Assembly: GCA_031546715.1 (NCBI GenBank)
Contig: JAVBKA010000070.1
Span: forward strand, 1 to 20,660
DNA length: 20,660 bases
Origin: JAVBKA01 sp031546715
GTDB lineage: Bacteria; Bacillota; Clostridia; Oscillospirales; UBA929
Direction: 5' to 3'
Numbering within the stretch: the stretch's first letter is position 1; the number at the start of each line of letters is the position of its first letter. The notes beneath the pieces are model-generated. The model saw nothing but the letters and a program-made list of their open reading frames with translations, made no database searches and was not told the DNA's origin. Both the position numbers and the translations under genes were made by a program. Of the stretch, positions 14,889 to 20,660 are shown in pieces.

Positions 14889-16103
14889 ATGAAACAAGTA
14901 TCAGGAGGATGCTGCGCGGCAAAGGGCTTCTCAGCATCAGGAATACACTGCGGCATCAGAAAAAATCAAAGCAAAAAAGACTTAGCCTTAATTTACGCCT
15001 CATGCGACTGCACCGCGGCCGCTGTATACACAACTAACCGTGTCAAGGCTGCGCCGATTTATGTTACAATGCAGCATCTTGAATCAGGAGTTGCCCGCGC
15101 AATTCTTGCAAACTCAGGCAACGCAAACGCCTGCGCCCCCAACGGTGAGGACAGTGCCAACCGCTCCTGCCGCGCCCTTGCCAAGGCTCTAAACATCAGA
15201 GAAACGGATGTAATCGTCAATTCAACAGGCGTTATCGGTGTTCCGCTAGCCGTGGAGGCTATTGAAAACGCCATTCCAAAGCTAGTTTCCATGCTCAGCC
15301 CCACAGGCAACGACGATGCGGCGGCGGCAATTATGACCACTGACCTAATTCCAAAGCAAATCGCCGTCACAGTTCAAATCGGCGGAAAAACAGTGACTGT
15401 GGGCGGAATTGCAAAGGGTAGCGGCATGATTCACCCAAATATGGGTACTATGTTTGCGTTTATAACCACCGATGTAAGCATTACCAGCGAAATGTTAAAG
15501 GCTGCATTGCAGGAATCCAACAAAATAACCTATAACCGCATCAGCGTTGACGGCGACACCTCCACCAACGACATGGCGGCGATTTTAGCCTCAGGTCTTG
15601 CAGGAAATTCCCAAATAGAGTGGAAGGACAACGACTATCGCATATTTGTAGAGGCTTTGAACTTTGTCAACGGCTATCTTGCCAAGCAAATCGCCCGTGA
15701 CGGCGAAGGAGCTACAAAGCTGGTTTGCTGCCGCATTATGGGCGCGCGCAATGAAGAAAGTGCGGAACGTCTTGCAATGAGCGTCATATCATCAAGTCTT
15801 GTTAAAGCCGCAATGTTTGGCTCAGATGCCAACTGGGGACGTGTACTGTGCGCCATGGGGTACAGCAAAGCACCCTTCCGTCCTGACGCAGTGGATGTAA
15901 GCTTTCAGTCTGCCAAGGGTGAAGTGATGGTTTGCCAAGACGGCGCGGGGCTTGATTTTGACGAAGCTCTTGCGAAGGATATTCTTGGTGAAAAGGAAAT
16001 CGCCATTATTATTGACTGCAAAGAGGGCGAATTTGAGGTTGAGGCGTTTGGCTGTGACCTATCCTATGATTACGTTAAAATAAACGGAGACTACAGGTCA
16101 TGA
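14889..16103 (+). CDS. argJ: Glutamate N-acetyltransferase / amino-acid acetyltransferase ArgJ
   Basis: Moves the acetyl group from N-acetylornithine to glutamate, closing the acetyl cycle; bifunctional members also use acetyl-CoA to make the first acetylglutamate. The 404 aa are full length. The precursor cuts itself before a threonine that becomes the N-terminal nucleophile of the beta chain. Here the site is GSGMIHPNMGTMFAF, with cleavage predicted between Gly186 and Thr187; many family members have Ala rather than Gly at the first position. AGGAGG (14876-14881) precedes the ATG. It overlaps argB as ATGA. No argA or argE is in the window, which favours the bifunctional form, but sequence alone cannot prove it. 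Confidence 0.96.
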   Translation: MKQVSGGCCAAKGFSASGIHCGIRKNQSKKDLALIYASCDCTAAAVYTTNRVKAAPIYVTMQHLESGVARAILANSGNANACAPNGEDSANRSCRALAKALNIRETDVIVNSTGVIGVPLAVEAIENAIPKLVSMLSPTGNDDAAAAIMTTDLIPKQIAVTVQIGGKTVTVGGIAKGSGMIHPNMGTMFAFITTDVSITSEMLKAALQESNKITYNRISVDGDTSTNDMAAILASGLAGNSQIEWKDNDYRIFVEALNFVNGYLAKQIARDGEGATKLVCCRIMGARNEESAERLAMSVISSSLVKAAMFGSDANWGRVLCAMGYSKAPFRPDAVDVSFQSAKGEVMVCQDGAGLDFDEALAKDILGEKEIAIIIDCKEGEFEVEAFGCDLSYDYVKINGDYRS

Positions 16104-16963
16104 CAGAGTGCGACAACTCCCTTAGAGCGAGCATTCTTTCAGAGGCACTACCATATATTCAGCGTTACAATAAGCGCACAATTGTAGTAAAATACGGCGG
16201 AAACGCCATGCTTAACGAGGAACTTCGGGAGGCTGTCATATCTGACATTGTACTGCTAAACCTAGTGGGTATGCGTGTAGTGGTCGTCCATGGCGGAGGA
16301 CCTGAAATAAACACCATGCTGAACAAGCTTGGCAAGGAATCGAAATTTGTTGACGGCTTGCGTTATACTGACAAGGAAACCATGGACGTAGTCCAAATGG
16401 TGCTTGCGGGCAAGGTTGGCAAGGATTTAGTGTCCTTAATCAACAACGCAGGCGGCAAGGGGATGGGTCTGTGCGGAATTGACGGCGGCATGATCACCGC
16501 AAAGCAGCTTACGGACGGAGACTATGGTCTGGTGGGAGAGATTAAAGCAGTTGACCCCCTGCCCATCAAGGTCGCTCTTGACAACGGCTTTATCCCAGTG
16601 GTCTCAACAATTGCGCAGGGCATTGACGCAAACACATCCTATAATATAAACGCAGACACCGCCGCCGCAGAAATAGCTGTCGCACTAAACGCCGCAAAGC
16701 TGATTTTACTCACGGATATTCGAGGTCTTTGCACTGACCCTAAAAATGAAGACACTCTGATTCCGCTGTTAGGCGTATCCGAAGTACCTGCCCTTATAAA
16801 ATCGGGTATAATAAGCGGGGGAATGATTCCAAAAATTGACTGCTGTGTCCGTGCGATTCGCAAGGGCGTTCCCCATGTTCACATTCTGGACGGACGGATT
16901 CCACACTCCATTTTGATGGAAATGCTGACCGACAGCGGTGTCGGCAGTATGCTGACGATGTAA
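16100..16963 (+). CDS. argB: N-acetylglutamate kinase (hexameric, arginine-inhibitable type)
   Basis: Phosphorylates N-acetylglutamate with ATP, the second and usually controlled step. The 287 aa amino-acid kinase has the extra N-terminal helix (about 1-24, ending LPYIQRYNKR) that is found in hexameric arginine-inhibited enzymes and absent from the E. coli type. Lys31 in KYGGNAM and the glycine loop HGGGPE (64-69) bind substrate and ATP. Feedback control by arginine is inferred from that helix and fits with the recycling ArgJ next door. The start overlaps the argJ stop by 4 bases (ATGA). A 48-base gap without visible signals separates it from argD. Confidence 0.97.
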   Translation: MTECDNSLRASILSEALPYIQRYNKRTIVVKYGGNAMLNEELREAVISDIVLLNLVGMRVVVVHGGGPEINTMLNKLGKESKFVDGLRYTDKETMDVVQMVLAGKVGKDLVSLINNAGGKGMGLCGIDGGMITAKQLTDGDYGLVGEIKAVDPLPIKVALDNGFIPVVSTIAQGIDANTSYNINADTAAAEIAVALNAAKLILLTDIRGLCTDPKNEDTLIPLLGVSEVPALIKSGIISGGMIPKIDCCVRAIRKGVPHVHILDGRIPHSILMEMLTDSGVGSMLTM

Positions 16964-17011
16964 TGGTATAGTAAACACGAAATGAAATATTAAACATGAA
17001 AAGAGGTCGCC

Positions 17012-18190
17012 ATGGACACCATTAAGCTTCACGAAGAACATATTATTAACTCATACGCCCGCTTTCCCGTGGTTTTCACCCATGGCGAAGGCTCAACTCT
17101 GTATGACGACAAGGGCAAGTCCTATGTGGATTTCTCTGCGGGACTTGGCGTAAATTCCATAGGACACGGGAATGCTGAATGGGTTAAGGCAATCGCCGAC
17201 CAAGCCGCAAAACTTGGACATTCCAGCAATTTGTACTACACTGAGCCGTCTGCTTTGTTAGCAAAGCGGTTATGCGAGCTGTCGGGGCTGTCAAAGGTTT
17301 TCTTTGCAAATTCGGGAGCAGAGGCAAACGAGGGCATGATTAAGGTTGCCCGAAAGTACAGCCACGATAAATATAACTCATCACGCAGCACAATTGTCAC
17401 CCTTAACAAGTCCTTCCACGGACGGACTATCACCACTCTAGCGGCAACAGGGCAAGATAAGTTTCACGAGCATTTTTACCCTATGACAGAGGGCTTTGTT
17501 CACATAGATAAGGACGATATAGCCGCTCTTGAGAGCATGGGCGACGACGTTTGCGCCGTTATGCTGGAGATTGTCCAAGGTGAGGGCGGCGTGTATGTCT
17601 GTGACGGCGAGTTTCTCGCAGAAGTCCAGAGCATGTGTCGCCAGCGTGATTGGCTGCTGCTGATTGACGAAGTTCAGACTGGAATCGGGCGCGTCGGTAC
17701 ATTTTTTGGCTATCAACATTTCGGACTTTCTCCAGATGTAATCAGCTTTGCAAAGGGTATTGCGGGAGGTCTACCCCTTGGGGGAATTATTACGGCAAAA
17801 TCCTGCTGTGATGTGATAACTCAGGGGCTTCATGGAACAACCTTCGGGGCGAACCCCGTTGCTTGTGCCGCCGCCCTGACGGTACTTGATATTTTGGCTG
17901 AGGTCATTCCAGAAGTGTCCGCAAAAGGTGCATATATTATTGAAAAGATTCGTGCAATGGCACTGCCGCAGGTTTGCGAGCTTCGAGGTCTTGGGTTGAT
18001 GATTGGTATCGGTCTAAAGGTTGGAGAACTGCCAAGAAAGTTCGCCGAGGAGCTACTGGAAAACGGCTTGGCATGTCTTACAGCGGGAAGCGATTCACTG
18101 CGATTCCTACCACCACTGACAATCAGCTATCAAGACATTGACAAAGGACTGGAAATATTTCAAAGGACACTTGGGAGGGAAAAACCTTGA
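17012..18190 (+). CDS. argD: Acetylornithine aminotransferase
   Basis: A pyridoxal-phosphate enzyme (class III aminotransferase) that converts N-acetylglutamate semialdehyde and glutamate to N-acetylornithine and 2-oxoglutarate. At 392 aa it is the usual size. Visible are the glycine-rich region FANSGAEANEG, the cofactor Asp in LLLIDEVQTGIGR, and the Schiff-base lysine Lys248 in FAKGIAGGLPLG. AGAGGT stands 4 bases before the ATG. The stop overlaps the TTG of argF, so the pair is coupled. The position between argB and argF supports the acetylornithine role over the related ornithine or GABA aminotransferases. Confidence 0.96.
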   Translation: MDTIKLHEEHIINSYARFPVVFTHGEGSTLYDDKGKSYVDFSAGLGVNSIGHGNAEWVKAIADQAAKLGHSSNLYYTEPSALLAKRLCELSGLSKVFFANSGAEANEGMIKVARKYSHDKYNSSRSTIVTLNKSFHGRTITTLAATGQDKFHEHFYPMTEGFVHIDKDDIAALESMGDDVCAVMLEIVQGEGGVYVCDGEFLAEVQSMCRQRDWLLLIDEVQTGIGRVGTFFGYQHFGLSPDVISFAKGIAGGLPLGGIITAKSCCDVITQGLHGTTFGANPVACAAALTVLDILAEVIPEVSAKGAYIIEKIRAMALPQVCELRGLGLMIGIGLKVGELPRKFAEELLENGLACLTAGSDSLRFLPPLTISYQDIDKGLEIFQRTLGREKP

Positions 18191-19152
18191 AGCATCTGCT
18201 TAAAATCAGCGACTTAAAGAAGTCGGAAATTATGACTATTCTTAATTTTGCCGACCAACTTAAGTTTAACAGAAAAATCGGAATTCACAAGGAACTGCTT
18301 AAAAACAAAACCTTGGGTATGATTTTCCGCAAATCCTCAACACGCACCCGTGTATCCTTTGAAGCGGGGATTTTCCAGCTCGGAGGTCATGCGCTGTTTC
18401 TTTCCGATGATATTCAGCTAAACCGGGGCGAACCCATATGCGACACTGCGGCAGTCCTAAGCCGCTACGTTGACGGCATTATGATTCGCACCTTTCAGCA
18501 TGAAGAAGCGGAAATGCTGGCACAGTTTTCAACCGTGCCTGTTATAAACGGACTTACCGACCTCGCCCACCCCTGCCAAATTTTAGCCGACCTCGCCACA
18601 ATCAGAGAGTACCACTCGACCCTAGAGGGCACAAAGGTCTGCTTCATCGGCGACGGCAACAATGTCTGCAATTCGTTGATTGCGGGCGCGGCAATAATGG
18701 GAATGCAAATCAGTGTGGCATGTCCGAAGGGTTATGAGCCTGATAAGGGCGTTATTGAATTTGCGGGAGACGCCTTGACGATAACGCAGTCGCCCGAAGA
18801 AGCCGCATATCAGGCAAACGTTGTGTATACGGACGTGTGGGCGAGCATGGGACAAGAGGTTGAAGCGGAAGCCCGCAAGGAGCTTTTTAAGAACTATCAG
18901 GTCAACACAGAGCTTTTAAAAGCAGCTTCACCAAAGGCAATTGTGCTGCACTGTCTGCCTGCGCACCGTGGCGAGGAAATATCCTCCGAGGTGCTTGAGG
19001 CTCACTATGAGGAAGTTTTAGACCAAGCGGAAAACCGTATGCATGTTCAAAAAGCTGTTATGTGTATGCTTATGAGTGATAATTTAGACGAAGAGCTGAC
19101 CACAACCGCCGCCCACCCTGCCGCATCATTTTTTTCAAGAATTAAGGGATAA
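18187..19152 (+). CDS. argF: Ornithine carbamoyltransferase
   Basis: Makes citrulline from ornithine and carbamoyl phosphate. The 321 aa show the carbamoyl-phosphate loop SSTRTR (50-55), HPCQ (128-131) and the ornithine-side motif HCLPAHRG with Cys256, all specific for the ornithine rather than the aspartate enzyme. It starts with TTG at 18187, overlapping the argD stop as TTGA; GGGAGG lies 8 bases before it. The catabolic form (ArcB) would be expected beside arcA/arcC; here the biosynthetic context fixes the direction. carA/carB, which supply carbamoyl phosphate, are not in the window. Confidence 0.97.
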   Translation: MKHLLKISDLKKSEIMTILNFADQLKFNRKIGIHKELLKNKTLGMIFRKSSTRTRVSFEAGIFQLGGHALFLSDDIQLNRGEPICDTAAVLSRYVDGIMIRTFQHEEAEMLAQFSTVPVINGLTDLAHPCQILADLATIREYHSTLEGTKVCFIGDGNNVCNSLIAGAAIMGMQISVACPKGYEPDKGVIEFAGDALTITQSPEEAAYQANVVYTDVWASMGQEVEAEARKELFKNYQVNTELLKAASPKAIVLHCLPAHRGEEISSEVLEAHYEEVLDQAENRMHVQKAVMCMLMSDNLDEELTTTAAHPAASFFSRIKG

Positions 19153-19155
19153 TGT

Positions 19156-20349
19156 ATGATTGAATTAAGCCGTGTTTATGAAGCTCAAAAATTACTTGTC
19201 GGTGTCGCCGACCGTACTGCAATTATTACCGCTGCTGGTTTAGTACCGGGTGCTGATGTGCTGATTAAAGCTGAAAACCTGCAACGCACAGGCTCTTTTA
19301 AAATCCGCGGAGCATATTTCCGTATAGCAAACCTCACGCAGGAGGAAAAAGCTCGCGGCGTTATTGCATGTTCCGCTGGTAATCACGCTCAAGGCGTGGC
19401 ACTTTCTGCGGCGAAAGAGGGCATAAAATGCGTTATATGTATGCCCGAAGGTGCTTCGCTCTCCAAAATTGAGCGCACACGGTCATACGGAGCAGAGGTT
19501 GTACTTTGTCCAGGCGTTTTTGATGATGCATTTACCAAGGCTAAAGAACTTGCTCAGATTCATAACTATACCTTTGTACACCCCTTTGACGATGAAGACG
19601 TTATCACAGGTCAGGCAACAACAGGCATTGAAATCTTAGACCAAGTGGAAAATGCGGACATTGTGCTAGTGCCTGTGGGCGGCGGCGGCTTGCTTGCCGG
19701 TGTGGGCTTTGCGATAAAAAGCTTAAGACCAGAATGCCTTGTGTACGGTGTTGAGGCGGCGGGAGCGGCGTCCATGAAGCGTTCGCTAGAAGCTCGAAGC
19801 ATTGTAACTCTACCGAGAGTTGCCACCATTGCAGACGGTATAGCCATTAAACGCCCCAGTGATACAACCTTCGCCCTTTGCAGACAGTACTCCGACGGTA
19901 TTCTAACAGTTTCCGAAAGTGAAATATCCTCCGCAATTCTAACTCTTTTAGAGGACTACAAAATCGTCTCCGAAGGCGCAGGAGCTGTCGCCGTTGCTGC
20001 GGCGATGTACGGCAAGCTGGACATACGGGGAAAGCGTGTGGTATGTATCGTATCCGGCGGCAATGTTGACGTTAATATTATTGAGCGCATTATAGCCAGC
20101 GGCTTAATGAAAACAGGTCGTGCCGTTGAGCTGACAACCATAATCGACGATAAGCCTCGCCAACTTCGAGGGCTTTTGGATATCATATCTGAAACTGGTG
20201 CAAACATCCTCACTATTAACCATGACAGAGATGGCAAGGACGTTGAAATCGGCAAGGTTTTAGTAGAGGTAAAGCTTGAAACCAGAGGTTCGGAGCATAT
20301 CGAGCAGGTTCGGTCTGCTATCGAAGCCGCAGGGTATATGGTGAAGTAA
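19156..20349 (+). CDS. ilvA: Threonine ammonia-lyase with C-terminal ACT domain
   Basis: A pyridoxal-phosphate enzyme that deaminates threonine to 2-oxobutanoate and ammonia, feeding isoleucine synthesis or propionate formation. The 397 aa consist of a fold-type II catalytic domain (about 1-320) with the cofactor lysine Lys49 in RTGSFKIRGAY and the phosphate loop VGGGGLLAG, followed by a single ACT domain (about 328-397) expected to bind an effector amino acid. This layout is the short one-ACT type (TIGR01127-like), not the 500 aa E. coli IlvA. It starts 3 bases after the argF stop with AAGGG before the ATG, and the operon terminator follows directly, so it is transcribed with the arginine genes. 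Serine could also be a substrate. Confidence 0.94.
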   Translation: MIELSRVYEAQKLLVGVADRTAIITAAGLVPGADVLIKAENLQRTGSFKIRGAYFRIANLTQEEKARGVIACSAGNHAQGVALSAAKEGIKCVICMPEGASLSKIERTRSYGAEVVLCPGVFDDAFTKAKELAQIHNYTFVHPFDDEDVITGQATTGIEILDQVENADIVLVPVGGGGLLAGVGFAIKSLRPECLVYGVEAAGAASMKRSLEARSIVTLPRVATIADGIAIKRPSDTTFALCRQYSDGILTVSESEISSAILTLLEDYKIVSEGAGAVAVAAAMYGKLDIRGKRVVCIVSGGNVDVNIIERIIASGLMKTGRAVELTTIIDDKPRQLRGLLDIISETGANILTINHDRDGKDVEIGKVLVEVKLETRGSEHIEQVRSAIEAAGYMVK

Positions 20350-20350
20350 A

Positions 20351-20387
20351 AAAAAGACAGCCACGCAGTGTGCGTGGCTGTCTTTTT
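20351..20387 (+). terminator. Bidirectional intrinsic terminator of the arginine operon
   Basis: A perfect 17-bp stem, AAAAAGACAGCCACGCA and its exact complement, around the loop GTG. The T5 run is at the 3' end on the plus strand; on the minus strand the stem is followed by eight T. It begins two bases after the ilvA stop. Confidence 0.95.
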
Positions 20388-20555
20388 GCAAAGTGCGATG
20401 TCGCAAGGAAGGCTTACTTTAGTCAAGATCTTATAAATACAATTGCTCGTAAAACCGAATGAAGTTATGATTTTAACGGCTACTAAAAACACGTATATCT
20501 TTTTATAATTTCACTGTTGCAAGAGAACGATTGTATGGCAAAATGAGTTACAAAC

Positions 20556-20582
20556 AAAAAAGAGCAATGCATTGCATTACTC
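20556..20582 (-). terminator. Minus-strand intrinsic terminator
   Basis: Read on the minus strand: GAGTAATG, loop CAATG, CATTGCTC, then six T. The 8-bp stem includes one U-G pair. It would end a transcript coming from the right. Confidence 0.65.
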
Positions 20583-20622
20583 CAATTTGCCGCTTATGAT
20601 ATATAAATATCTAGACAATATT

Positions 20623-20631
20623 ATTATACCA
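20623..20631 (-). promoter_or_regulatory. Minus-strand extended -10 promoter candidate
   Basis: TGGTATAAT on the minus strand is a perfect TGn-TATAAT extended -10. A TTGACA lies only 7 bases upstream (20641-20636), too close to serve as its -35. A start near 20616 would give an RNA of about 60 bases before the terminator. Confidence 0.4.
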
Positions 20632-20660
20632 CGGCTGTCAAGTTGTTTACGGATGAAAAA

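Larger units (their letters stand above)
20388..20660. other. Intergenic stretch at the right edge, no convincing gene
   Basis: Frames on both strands are short or only shadow ilvA. The stretch is AT-rich and holds a small dyad TGCGA-TG-TCGCA (20394-20405), a minus-strand terminator (20556-20582) and a minus-strand extended -10 box (20623-20631). On the minus strand a frame stays open from the window edge (20660) to a TAA at 20579-20577, just inside the terminator stem; it could be the C-terminal end of a gene to the right, but 27 codons are too few to judge. Confidence 0.6.

Noticed and set aside
19956..20492. 178-codon minus-strand frame at the end of ilvA
   Set aside because: Most of it is antisense to ilvA, and its start region crosses the strong bidirectional terminator, so transcription would stop inside it.
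20623..20641. TTGACA and TATAAT on the minus strand as a -35/-10 pair
   Set aside because: The spacer is 7 bases, far from the 16-18 needed; only the extended -10 reading was kept.

Overview
The window looks like a chromosomal segment of a low-to-moderate GC Firmicute, most likely a member of the Clostridia. The grounds are the frequent TTG starts with strong Shine-Dalgarno sequences (the TTG of the lipoprotein gene, the sensor kinase, argC and argF), sigma-A-type promoters, dense polycistronic packing, a surface lipoprotein with an RsiV-like domain, and a Clostridia-like arginine gene set. The genus cannot be named from sequence alone. No rRNA, tRNA, CRISPR array, transposase, phage gene or integration scar was seen.

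Left block (about 45-6404, minus strand). Reading in the direction of transcription, the order is dnaJ, a PMT/GT39-family membrane glycosyltransferase with a discoidin-like insert, a 197-base gap holding an unusual palindromic repeat element, a HisJ-type histidinol-phosphatase, an RsiV-like lipoprotein, and the 23S rRNA m5U methyltransferase rlmD. The last three overlap end to start (14 bases, then an ATGA junction), and dnaJ and the glycosyltransferase are 7 bases apart. A good extended -10 promoter precedes dnaJ; no CIRCE element was found.

Centre (6405-10674). A 379-base divergent intergenic region carries promoters for both directions and a direct repeat. It is followed by one very large (1296 aa) hybrid sensor kinase that joins two different periplasmic-binding-protein-like sensor domains to PAS, HisKA, HATPase, receiver and HPt modules.

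Right block (10768-20349, plus strand). This is an arginine biosynthesis operon: argG, an acetate-uptake-family transporter gene, argH, argC (short type), argJ, argB (arginine-inhibitable type by its N-terminal helix), argD and argF, ending with a threonine ammonia-lyase with an ACT domain (ilvA). Together argJ, argB, argC, argD, argF, argG and argH cover glutamate to arginine by the acetyl-recycling route. argA/argE and carAB are not in the window. A pair of ARG-box-like sites 2 bp apart overlaps the probable argG promoter, and a strong bidirectional terminator closes the operon.

Right edge (20388-20660). No convincing gene lies here. On the minus strand there is an intrinsic terminator and a perfect extended -10 box about 60 bases apart, so either a gene to the right ends here or a very short RNA is made.

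The points most worth a second look are the dual-sensor hybrid kinase beside the arginine operon, the acetate transporter placed between argG and argH with a long hairpin at its stop codon, the palindromic repeat element at 3091-3229, and the paired operator at 10694-10735.
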